From: Wenzhouxiangella sp. XN201
GTDB taxonomy: Bacteria; Pseudomonadota; Gammaproteobacteria; Xanthomonadales; Wenzhouxiangellaceae
Direction: 5' to 3'
Assembly (NCBI RefSeq): GCF_011008905.1
Contig: NZ_JAAIVI010000017.1
Location: 620,001 to 684,000 of the forward strand
Length of the DNA stretch: 64,000 nt
A program made the position numbers and the translations under genes. Positions 28,111 through 36,893 of the stretch are shown here, piece after piece. How positions within the stretch are numbered: the stretch's first letter is position 1; the number at the start of each line of letters is the position of its first letter. A model generated the notes under the pieces. The model saw only the letters and a list, made by a program, of their open reading frames with translations. It was not told where the DNA came from and did not search any database.

Positions 28111-28198
28111 AGCACCGTGACTTGTGCCGATGCCGTGCCTGCCCCATCTAATTTGCTGGCGGTCGGGCAATTCCAATTCACACAAGAGCAGAGGCAAC

Positions 28199-28540
28199 AT
28201 GCTGAAAGTCTACGGTATTCAGTCCTGTGATTCCTGCCGAAAGGCTCGGCGCTGGCTGCAAGATTCGGATCGTCCTCATGTCTGGCACGATTTGCGCGGG
28301 GATGGCCTGGAGGCCGCCGACGTGCAGCGCTGGCTGGACGCCGTTGGTCCGGAGCGGCTGATCAACCGGCGTTCGACGACCTGGCGCGGGCTCGACGAAG
28401 CGACGCGGGAAGCGGTCCTGGATCACGAGCAGGCTGCACAGATACTGAACAAGCATCCGACCCTGATCAAGCGACCGGTGTTCGAGCACAATGGTGCCGT
28501 TCACGTCGGTTTCACTGATTCCGTACGGTCGAAGCTGTAG
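28199..28540 (+). CDS. ArsC/Spx-family thioredoxin-fold protein (YffB-like)
   Basis: The 113-aa protein keeps a CxxC motif near the N-terminus (YGIQSCDSCRKARRWL, Cys10 and Cys13) and the family ending LIKRPVFEHNGAVHVGF. It matches the YffB branch of arsenate-reductase-like proteins, whose exact role is not settled. Its proximity to dapD recalls the yffB-dapE pairing in E. coli. GAGG at 28191-28194 supports ATG 28199; the longer upstream frame has no conserved features. Confidence 0.88.
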   Translation: MLKVYGIQSCDSCRKARRWLQDSDRPHVWHDLRGDGLEAADVQRWLDAVGPERLINRRSTTWRGLDEATREAVLDHEQAAQILNKHPTLIKRPVFEHNGAVHVGFTDSVRSKL

Positions 28541-28549
28541 AGTTGGACC

Positions 28550-29572
28550 ATGGATAAGCCGGTCGGAGAGCCTGGACTCAGGGCGGTGACACGCCAGCAG
28601 CGGGAAGCGCGCGAGCGCGAGCTGTCGCCGCTGGCCACCCGTTCGGTGCATTCGCGCGGGCGTGAACATGAAGAAGCGCCCGATCGCTATCGCACGGCAT
28701 TCGAAGTCGATCGGGACCGTGTGCTGCATTCAAAGGCCTTCCGGCGACTCAAGCATAAAACCCAGGTCTTCATCAATCCGGAAGGCGATCATTTCGTCAC
28801 GCGGATGACGCACACCCTGCAGGTGACGCAGGTCGCCCGGGCGCTGGCTTCTGCACTCGGTCTCAACGAAACGCTGACCGAAGCCATTTGCCTGGCGCAT
28901 GACTGCGGTCATACGCCGTTCGGTCACACCGGCGAGGCAGCCCTGTCGGATTATATGGACGACAGCGAGTGGCTCCACTCAGAGCAAGGTGTTCGTATCT
29001 TCCGAGTGCTCGAGCCGCGCAACCTCAGCTGGGAGGTGCTTGACGGCATCCGTGCGCACACCTGGCGCGTCAAGCCGCCCCCGAATACGCCGGAGGGCTG
29101 GATCTGCCGTTATGCCGATCGCATCGCCTATCTGAATCACGACCTGCAGGACGCCTTGCGGGCCGGCGTGATCGAGGCCAGTGACGTGCCTGCGGAGGTC
29201 ATCGAAGTGCTGGGTCCGCTTGCGGGCAGGAGCTGGATCAACGAGATGATCGAGGCGGTCATCGACGAGTCGATTCGTCGCGGCAAGATCGTCATGCGGG
29301 CCGATGTGCTCCAGGCCATGAAGCGCTTTCGTGAATTCATGTTCGAACGCGTCTACCTGCGTCCTGAAGCGGCGGCACAGAACGAGCGTGCACGCGGCAT
29401 CATCCACCACTTGGTGGATTACATGCTCGCCCATCCCGAGCAGATCCCGGAAACTTATTGCATTGCCGATGCCGATCGCCTCACGCAGGTGCTCGACTAT
29501 GTTGCGGGCATGACCGACCGCTATGCCCTCAACCTGCACGACCAGCTGTTTCGACCCAGGGGGCTCGTCTAG
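28550..29572 (+). CDS. dgt: dGTPase-like deoxynucleotide triphosphohydrolase
   Basis: The 340-aa HD-domain enzyme would split dNTPs into deoxynucleoside and triphosphate. Signatures are DRVLHSKAFRRLKHKTQVF, TRMTHTLQVTQVARALA, the HD motif CLAHDCGHTPFGHTGE and ADRIAYLNHDLQDA. It belongs by length to the shorter dGTPase-like class, not the ~505-aa E. coli type. It starts 10 nt after the yffB-like gene, so they probably share a transcript. Confidence 0.9.
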   Translation: MDKPVGEPGLRAVTRQQREARERELSPLATRSVHSRGREHEEAPDRYRTAFEVDRDRVLHSKAFRRLKHKTQVFINPEGDHFVTRMTHTLQVTQVARALASALGLNETLTEAICLAHDCGHTPFGHTGEAALSDYMDDSEWLHSEQGVRIFRVLEPRNLSWEVLDGIRAHTWRVKPPPNTPEGWICRYADRIAYLNHDLQDALRAGVIEASDVPAEVIEVLGPLAGRSWINEMIEAVIDESIRRGKIVMRADVLQAMKRFREFMFERVYLRPEAAAQNERARGIIHHLVDYMLAHPEQIPETYCIADADRLTQVLDYVAGMTDRYALNLHDQLFRPRGLV

Positions 29573-29577
29573 TTGCG

Positions 29578-30117
29578 ATGCCGTCCGGGCGGTCACGAAT
29601 CTACCTGGCATACGGATCCAACCTGCATCCGTCACGACTCGAGGCTCGAATCGGGTCGGTGGAGTTGCTCGGTACCGTGGAGTTACCTGGCTGGTCGCTT
29701 CGGTTCGAGAAGCGGGGCGGCGACGGATCGGCCAAGGCCAATCTTCATGCCGTGCCGGGCAGTGAAGCAAGCGCTCTCGCGGCGGCCTATTCGCTCAGGC
29801 CTGATCAAGTAAGCCGGCTCGACGTCTTCGAAGGTTGCGGCCGTGGCTACGAAACATTTCCCGTCACTGTCAGCATGAACGATGAGAATGTTCATGCATT
29901 CACTTATCTGTCTCCCTCCCACTGGCTTTCAGGCTCGATATTGCCTTTCGACTGGTACGTTGAATTGATTGTTGCCGGTGCAAGGTTTCATCGCTTTGAT
30001 GAATCGTATGTACAGTTAGTCGAAGATCAGCCCTCCGAGATGGATCCTGACCAAGAGCGTGCACGAAACATTCTTGAAGGGATGCGCTTGCCCGTGCCCT
30101 CCCATTACAGGAGATGA
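29578..30117 (+). CDS. Gamma-glutamylcyclotransferase-like protein
   Basis: The 179-aa protein starts with the family motif IYLAYGSNLHPSRLEARIG and keeps the small beta barrel with LDVFEGCGRGYETFPVTV and VHAFTYL, where the catalytic Glu is expected. Such enzymes release 5-oxoproline from gamma-glutamyl peptides; the substrate cannot be read here. ATG 29578 lies 5 nt after the dgt stop and begins the conserved part, while the upstream extension overlaps dgt out of frame. Confidence 0.82.
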   Translation: MPSGRSRIYLAYGSNLHPSRLEARIGSVELLGTVELPGWSLRFEKRGGDGSAKANLHAVPGSEASALAAAYSLRPDQVSRLDVFEGCGRGYETFPVTVSMNDENVHAFTYLSPSHWLSGSILPFDWYVELIVAGARFHRFDESYVQLVEDQPSEMDPDQERARNILEGMRLPVPSHYRR

Positions 30118-30229
30118 AGTGCGTCACGGACCTGTTTGCGTTCTGGCGAATCGGTCTGTTAAGGTGATATTAATCTAGAGCTTCTGTGGCGCGTTCAAGT
30201 CGGAACACGAATCGGGTTCCTTCGTTCTG

Positions 30230-30254
30230 GCGCGCTTGTTCAATACAAGCGCGC
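30230..30254 (+). other. Hairpin in the leader of the porin-BCCT unit
   Basis: GCGCGCTTGT (30230-30239) pairs perfectly with ACAAGCGCGC (30245-30254) around TCAAT. It lies 84 nt before the porin ATG, with no T-run. It may be a leader structure or the end of the upstream transcript. Confidence 0.5.
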
Positions 30255-30337
30255 TCTGCGCAAGTCCTCCTGGTTCGTGCCGGCTCTGGTACGGCTGCAG
30301 AATGTGATTTGTCACCTGACTGCTGAGGGAGAAAGTC

Positions 30338-31726
30338 ATGCGCAAACCATCCTGGTTGAAACTGTCTGCGTTCATGGTCATGGCCTGCATCATTTCCGTA
30401 GCGTCGGCGTCGGAAGGGCAGGACGAAACCGAGATGCTCCGGGAGCAGATCGATCGTATGCAGCAGCAGCTGCTTGAGATGCAGCAGCAACTCGATGAGT
30501 TGCGCGCAGAGCGTAACGAAGAAGAAAAAAAGCGTGAACAGATGGAGTCGCGCCTGGCCGAAGTCGAGGAAGGCGATACTGATGAAGAAAGGGTGAAGGA
30601 GGTCGCCGCCGAGACCTACGATGAGAAGAAAGGGACGGAAATCGATGTCGGCGGTGCTGTTCGATTTCAGTACGTCCTCGAGGACTACAATGATTCCTCG
30701 AAGGAGAACAACGGTATCTTCGAAATGGACACCGTTCGCCTGAACTTCGATGGGACCGTCGGTGACGTGATTCTGTCGGCCGAATGGCGCTGGTATCAAT
30801 ATATGAACGTCATTCATCATGCCTGGGTCGGCTATGATTTCTCCGATGCTCTGCAGGGTCAGGTTGGCGTCAACCAGGTGCCATTCGGCGTCACGCCGTA
30901 CAACTCGCACAGCTTCTTTTTCAGCTCGAACTACTACCTCGGCCTGGAAGACGATTATGACTTCGGCACCAAGCTGATCTACGACGAAGGCCCGCTGAAC
31001 ATTCAGGGTGCGTTTTACTGGAACGACGAATTGGGCAGTGGTGACAGCTATCTCGGCTTCGATGGTGGTGATTTTCCCGATTTCCTCAATGATCGTTATT
31101 CCTATGACATCGTCGGTGTCAGGGACTCGAGCGAAGGAACGTTCGCCACGCCGTCGAGCTTTGCGTTTGATAGCAATGTCTTCAATGGACGTGTGGCCTA
31201 TACCTTCGGGCACGGCGACGGCAACTCGACCGAAATCGGTCTCTCCGGCCAGTATGGTGATGTGACTGATGATGTCAGCAGCACCATTGGTGATCAGCAT
31301 GCTGTCGCTGCCCATCTCGTGGGCAACTACGGCCCCTGGAACCTGCAGCTTCAGGCGACTGAGTACGAATATGACATGGACAACGGAATGGAGCGGATGG
31401 CGGTCGGTGCGTACGACTTCTTCGACACCATCGCATCCGAAGCGACTTCATATACCGCGAACGTCGCCTACAGCCTGCCGGTCAACTGGGGCCCGGTTTC
31501 CAACCTGACCTTCTACAACGACTATTCACTGGTGACCGATAAGTCCGCCTCTCTCGAGGATACTTGGATGAATGTCAGTGGCGTGGCCGTGACTTCCGGC
31601 GGCTTGTACACCTATATCGACTTCATCCTGGCTGAAAATCAACCGTTTATCGGCGGTTCGATGGACTCGGCGACTCAGTCCGGAACTAATGCGCGTTTCA
31701 ATATCAACTTCGGCTATTACTTCTAG
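30338..31726 (+). CDS. Outer-membrane porin with N-terminal coiled coil
   Basis: The 462-aa protein has a signal peptide (ending near SVASA, residue 25), a heptad-rich coiled coil (about 28-85, MLREQIDRMQQQLLEMQQQL) and a beta barrel (EIDVGGAVRFQYVLEDYNDS) that ends in aromatic FNINFGYYF, as barrel proteins do. This resembles DcaP/OprP-type trimeric porins. AGGGAG at 30326-30331 is a good ribosome site. A betaine-type carrier follows about 100 nt downstream, suggesting paired uptake across both membranes. Confidence 0.82.
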   Translation: MRKPSWLKLSAFMVMACIISVASASEGQDETEMLREQIDRMQQQLLEMQQQLDELRAERNEEEKKREQMESRLAEVEEGDTDEERVKEVAAETYDEKKGTEIDVGGAVRFQYVLEDYNDSSKENNGIFEMDTVRLNFDGTVGDVILSAEWRWYQYMNVIHHAWVGYDFSDALQGQVGVNQVPFGVTPYNSHSFFFSSNYYLGLEDDYDFGTKLIYDEGPLNIQGAFYWNDELGSGDSYLGFDGGDFPDFLNDRYSYDIVGVRDSSEGTFATPSSFAFDSNVFNGRVAYTFGHGDGNSTEIGLSGQYGDVTDDVSSTIGDQHAVAAHLVGNYGPWNLQLQATEYEYDMDNGMERMAVGAYDFFDTIASEATSYTANVAYSLPVNWGPVSNLTFYNDYSLVTDKSASLEDTWMNVSGVAVTSGGLYTYIDFILAENQPFIGGSMDSATQSGTNARFNINFGYYF

Positions 31727-31829
31727 ATCACGGTGAACCTGTCCGGCCCGATGTCCGCGAGCCGACCATCAGGACGGCGGCGGCATTGGGCCGCTCTTTT
31801 CGAGGGTTCCATTGAAGGGAGAAAACGTC

Positions 31830-33440
<1,611 letters not shown>

Positions 33441-33469
33441 AGTCCGGGCCTTCGATAACAACAAGAAGT

Positions 33470-33507
33470 GAATCGGGCCCCGTGCTGAATGGTGCGGGGC
33501 CCGATTC
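33470..33507 (+). terminator. Terminator-like hairpin after the BCCT gene
   Basis: GAATCGGGCCCCG (33470-33482) pairs perfectly over 13 bp with CGGGGCCCGATTC (33495-33507). Only a short T/A stretch follows (TATT). It sits between the transporter and tRNA-Gly and probably ends the porin-BCCT transcript. Confidence 0.65.
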
Positions 33508-33557
33508 TATTGGGGGGATTGCCAAGGGGCGAAAGGGCCGCTAGGATTCAGATTCGA

Positions 33558-33631
33558 GCGGGCGTCGTATAATGGCATTACCCCAGCTTCCCAAGCTGGA
33601 GACGAGGGTTCGATTCCCTTCGCCCGCTCCA
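33558..33631 (+). tRNA. tRNA-Gly (anticodon CCC)
   Basis: The 74-nt gene folds fully: acceptor GCGGGCG (33558-33564) with CGCCCGC (33621-33627), discriminator T, encoded CCA at 33629-33631, and anticodon arm CCAGC-TTCCCAA-GCTGG, so the anticodon is CCC. A degenerate second copy lies about 110 nt downstream. Confidence 0.96.
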
Positions 33632-33738
33632 ACCTTACTCTCCGAAGACCGCGTTCCAATGCGCCAGCCAGTCAGGCGCTTCTCGCGCTGGCGCGCAAGC
33701 CGCACCTGTCTGGCAGTCGCCCGTATCGTGTCGCCTGC

Positions 33739-33810
33739 GTAGATTGCGTATAACGGCCACGCGAGCTTCCCAAGCTCGTGACGAGGGTTAGATTCCCTTC
33801 GCCCGCTCCG
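33739..33810 (+). pseudogene. Degenerate tRNA-Gly-like copy
   Basis: GACGAGGGTTxGATTCCCTT and CGCCCGCTCC are shared with tRNA-Gly, as is the CTTCCCAAG anticodon loop. The 5' acceptor strand (GTAGATT) no longer pairs, the D arm is 2 nt shorter, the invariant TTCGA is TTAGA, and CCA is CCG. The anticodon stem is changed on both sides to CGAGC/GCTCG and still pairs. The rest of 33632-33846 shows no gene. Confidence 0.75.
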
Positions 33811-33846
33811 TCCAGATCAGGGGCCTGGGACCAGGGACCACAGTTC

Positions 33847-34758
33847 TCACAGCAGCGCATCGGCAAAGGCCCGGACCGAGCGTTCCAGGGCGCCGAGATC
33901 GTATCCGCCTTCCAGTGATGCGACCAGGCGGCCATCGGCGTGACGGTCGGCGACGCGGCGCAGTTCCTGGCCAATCCAGTTGTAGTCGCTTTCATCAAGC
34001 TCGAGCTGGGCGAGCGGATCGGCGATATGGCCGTCGAAGCCGGCCGAGACCAGGATGAGTTGCGGACGGAAGGCGTCGAGACGGGGCAGCAGGGTCTCCG
34101 ACCACAGTCGGCGAAAGGCCTTTCCGTCGGCCTGCGGTGGCAGGGTGGCATTGACGATATTGTCCCCCACGGTCGCATCTGGATCGCCGGTACACGGGTA
34201 CAGGGGAGACTGGTGCGAGGAGATGAACAGGATGCCCTTTTTCCCGGCCACGATTGCCTCGGTTCCGTTGCCGTGATGAACGTCGAAATCGCAGATCGCA
34301 ATACGCTCCAGGCCGTGAACTTCCTGCGCTGCGAGCGCGGCGATGGCTACCGAGCCATAGAAGCAGAAGCCCATGGCGTGATTCGCCTCGGCATGATGAC
34401 CCGGCGGACGAACGATGGCCAGCGCCCGCGGACAGGAGCCCGCGATGACGGCTTGCACACCCTGACACACCGCGCCGACGGCCAGCCGAGCGGCCCTGGT
34501 CGAACCGGGGCCGAGCCAGGTATCGGGATCGATCTTTTCTGCCGCGCCAGCGCTGTCGCGGCGCTCGAGGTCCTGCAGGTATTCGAGGCCGTGGGCCAGT
34601 CGCAGCTGCTCGTCGCTGGCTTCTTCGGCCTGCCGGTGCTCGATACCGTTCAGCCCTTCGAGACCTCGCAGCGCGGCCGCCAGACGGGCCGGCGATTCCG
34701 GATGGTCGGCCGGCGGCCGGTGCCCGGCGCAGTCCGGATGTGACAGTACGATGAGCAT
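33847..34758 (-). CDS. Histone-deacetylase-family protein (AcuC/class II HDAC-like)
   Basis: The 303-aa protein has the zinc deacylase motifs RPPGHHAE (tandem His), DFDVHHGNGT (zinc Asp/His), SAGFDGHIADPL (zinc Asp) and LEGGYD. Bacterial members remove acyl groups from lysines, polyamines or related small molecules; the substrate cannot be told. Its ATG shares one base with the stop of the adenosyltransferase gene upstream (34758), so the two are coupled. Confidence 0.92.
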   Translation of the reverse strand: MLIVLSHPDCAGHRPPADHPESPARLAAALRGLEGLNGIEHRQAEEASDEQLRLAHGLEYLQDLERRDSAGAAEKIDPDTWLGPGSTRAARLAVGAVCQGVQAVIAGSCPRALAIVRPPGHHAEANHAMGFCFYGSVAIAALAAQEVHGLERIAICDFDVHHGNGTEAIVAGKKGILFISSHQSPLYPCTGDPDATVGDNIVNATLPPQADGKAFRRLWSETLLPRLDAFRPQLILVSAGFDGHIADPLAQLELDESDYNWIGQELRRVADRHADGRLVASLEGGYDLGALERSVRAFADALL

Positions 34759-35312
34759 CAGCGCTTGCGTTCGTGGTTCCAGAGCACCTCACCCGCACCC
34801 GATGCGCGGGCGGCCGTTCGTGCTACGACGAACAGCAGGTCGGACAGTCGATTGAGATAGCGGATGGCCGGTTCGTTGACCGGTTCGTGACGTGCCAGGG
34901 TGATCATGCGCCGTTCCGCCCGGCGGCAGACCGTCCGGGCCAGGTGGGTCTGGGCGGCGGCCCGGGATCCGCCGGGCAGGATGAATTCCTTGAGCATCGG
35001 CAACGCGTCGTTGAGCCGGTCGAGTTCCTGCTCGAGTCGGTCGATGTGGTCGTCGGTGATCATTTCGCTGCCGGGTATGCACAATTCGCCGCCGAGATCG
35101 AACAGGTGGTGCTGGATATCGAGTAGCAACCCGCCCAGTTCGTCCAGGCCTTCCATCTCGGCCACTGCCACGCCGATCACCGAGTTGAGTTCGTCGACGG
35201 TGCCGAACGCTTCCACGCGCAGGCTGTCCTTGGCCGTGCGGCTGCCGTCGCCAAGCCCGGTGGTGCCGTCGTCGCCGGTGCGGGTATAGATTTTCGAGAG
35301 TCGATTGCCCAT
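34758..35312 (-). CDS. PduO-type cob(I)alamin adenosyltransferase
   Basis: The 184-aa enzyme transfers adenosyl from ATP to cobalamin. It shows the N-terminal ATP motif KIYTRTGDDGTTGLGDGSR, then VEAFGTVDELNSVIG, the helical core LARTVCRRAERRM, and NRLSDLLFVVAR near the end. It is a stand-alone member of the family, first of a two-gene unit with the HDAC-like gene. No cobalamin riboswitch or other B12 gene is visible beside it. Confidence 0.94.
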   Translation of the reverse strand: MGNRLSKIYTRTGDDGTTGLGDGSRTAKDSLRVEAFGTVDELNSVIGVAVAEMEGLDELGGLLLDIQHHLFDLGGELCIPGSEMITDDHIDRLEQELDRLNDALPMLKEFILPGGSRAAAQTHLARTVCRRAERRMITLARHEPVNEPAIRYLNRLSDLLFVVARTAARASGAGEVLWNHERKR

Positions 35313-35329
35313 GGCATGATTATAGTGCG

Positions 35330-35361
35330 TTGGCTGGTTGGCTGGTTGGCTGGTTGGCTCG
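35330..35361. repeat. Octanucleotide tandem repeat (TTGGCTGG)x4
   Basis: TTGGCTGG occurs three times in perfect tandem (35330-35353), with a fourth unit carrying one mismatch (TTGGCTCG, to 35361). It lies in the divergent gap between the adenosyltransferase gene (ATG at 35312) and the aldehyde dehydrogenase (ATG at 35426). Such arrays can change length by slippage and alter promoter spacing. Confidence 0.85.
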
Positions 35362-35425
35362 TTTTGTGAAAGTTGACGGGTTGTGCGTTAACCTGAATCT
35401 TCTTCCCGCTGGATGGAGTGCTGTC

Positions 35426-36853
35426 ATGTCCACCAAAGCCCTTCCCTACTACCTCGCCAATCGCCCCGTGTACGCCAACGAGGATCTTGAGGTTCTGGAC
35501 AAGCACACCGGCGAGGTCGCCTGGCGGGTGGCGAATGCCGACGATGCGATCGTCGACAAAGCCATCGCCGCGGCCGTAAAGGCCAGCCGGCCCATGGCGG
35601 AGCTGCCCGCGTACAAGCGACGCGATGCCTTGCTGCACTGTGTCGAGCGATTCCGCGAGCGCGAAGAGGAACTCATCGAGGTGCTGATCGTCGAGGGCGG
35701 CAAGGTCCGCCGCGACGCCAAGGGCGAAGTCACGCGCCTGATCGAGACTTTTCAGGTCGCCGCCGAGGAAGCCACGCGGATCGGAGGCGAGGTGATTCCG
35801 ATGGACATCAGCCCGCGCGCAGAGCTGTATTCCGGAATGTGGAAGCGTGTGCCGATCGGACCCGTGTCCTTTATCACACCATTCAATTTCCCCTACAACC
35901 TGGTCGCCCACAAGATCGCACCTGCGATTGCAGCGGGTTGTCCGTTCATTCTCAAACCGGCCGAGAAGACGCCGGTCGGCGCGTTGCTGATGGGTGAAAT
36001 CCTGTCCGAGTGCGACCTGCCGGAGGGGGCGTTTTCCATCCTCTGCGTGGATCGCGAAGATGCCGCGCGCTTTACCGAGGACGAGCGCCTCAAGCTGATG
36101 AGCTTTACCGGCTCGGACAAGGTCGGCTGGATGCTCAAGAGCAAGGCCGGCAAGAAGCCGGTGGTCATGGAACTCGGTGGCAATGCGGCCTGCCTGGTCG
36201 ACGAGGATGCCGACATTGATGATGCTGTCGCACGCGTGCTCTTCGGCGGCTTCTACCAGTCCGGCCAGAGCTGTGTGTCGGTCCAGCGGGTGCTGGTACA
36301 CGAGGCCATCTTTGACGATTTCAGCCGCAAGCTCTGCAAAGAGGTCGGTGATCTTCCCGGCGGTGATCCGCGTGATGAAGACACCTGGATCGGGCCACTG
36401 ATCACCGAGGGTGATGCGAAGCGGGTGGTTGACTGGATTCAGGAAGCCGTCGACGGCGGCGGCAAGTTGCTCGTCGGTGGTGAACGCGAGGGCAGCACCG
36501 TCCGCCCGGCCGTGGTCGAGAATGTGCCGGCCGACAGCAAGCTGCGGGTCGAGGAAGTATTCGGGCCGGTCGTCACGCTGGAGCGCTTCAGCGACTTCGA
36601 CGCTGCGCTCGATACCATCAACGATTCACGCTATGGCCTGCAGGCCGGCCTGTTCATTCGCGATATTGGCAAGATCAACAAGGCCTGGAACCGGCTGGAA
36701 GTGGGCGGGGTGATCATCAACGACGTGCCTTCCTTCCGCGTCGATCACATGCCCTATGGCGGCGTGAAGGACTCCGGGCTCGGCCGTGAAGGCATCCGCT
36801 ATGCGATCGAGGATATGACCGAGATTCGCTTGCTGGCGATTCGCGACATCTGA
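35426..36853 (+). CDS. NAD(P)-dependent aldehyde dehydrogenase
   Basis: The 475-aa enzyme has the nucleotide-binding segment ITPFNFPYNLVAHK, the general base Glu in MELGGNAA (about 248-255) and the catalytic Cys in GGFYQSGQSCVSVQR (about 283-290). VFGPVVTLERF and PYGGVKDSGLGREG are typical late motifs. Substrate is unknown; the sequence style (APAIAAGCPFILKPAEKTP) recalls glyceraldehyde-3-phosphate or phosphonoacetaldehyde-type members. ATG 35426 is chosen over the frame that runs back through the octamer repeat. Confidence 0.9.
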   Translation: MSTKALPYYLANRPVYANEDLEVLDKHTGEVAWRVANADDAIVDKAIAAAVKASRPMAELPAYKRRDALLHCVERFREREEELIEVLIVEGGKVRRDAKGEVTRLIETFQVAAEEATRIGGEVIPMDISPRAELYSGMWKRVPIGPVSFITPFNFPYNLVAHKIAPAIAAGCPFILKPAEKTPVGALLMGEILSECDLPEGAFSILCVDREDAARFTEDERLKLMSFTGSDKVGWMLKSKAGKKPVVMELGGNAACLVDEDADIDDAVARVLFGGFYQSGQSCVSVQRVLVHEAIFDDFSRKLCKEVGDLPGGDPRDEDTWIGPLITEGDAKRVVDWIQEAVDGGGKLLVGGEREGSTVRPAVVENVPADSKLRVEEVFGPVVTLERFSDFDAALDTINDSRYGLQAGLFIRDIGKINKAWNRLEVGGVIINDVPSFRVDHMPYGGVKDSGLGREGIRYAIEDMTEIRLLAIRDI

Positions 36854-36893
36854 TGGATCCGGCCTGCCAGGGGCACGATGTGTCGGCGACTGA

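Noticed and set aside
34758..35312. Possible cobalamin riboswitch upstream of the adenosyltransferase gene
   Set aside because: The leader is too short and no B12-box-like sequence was seen.
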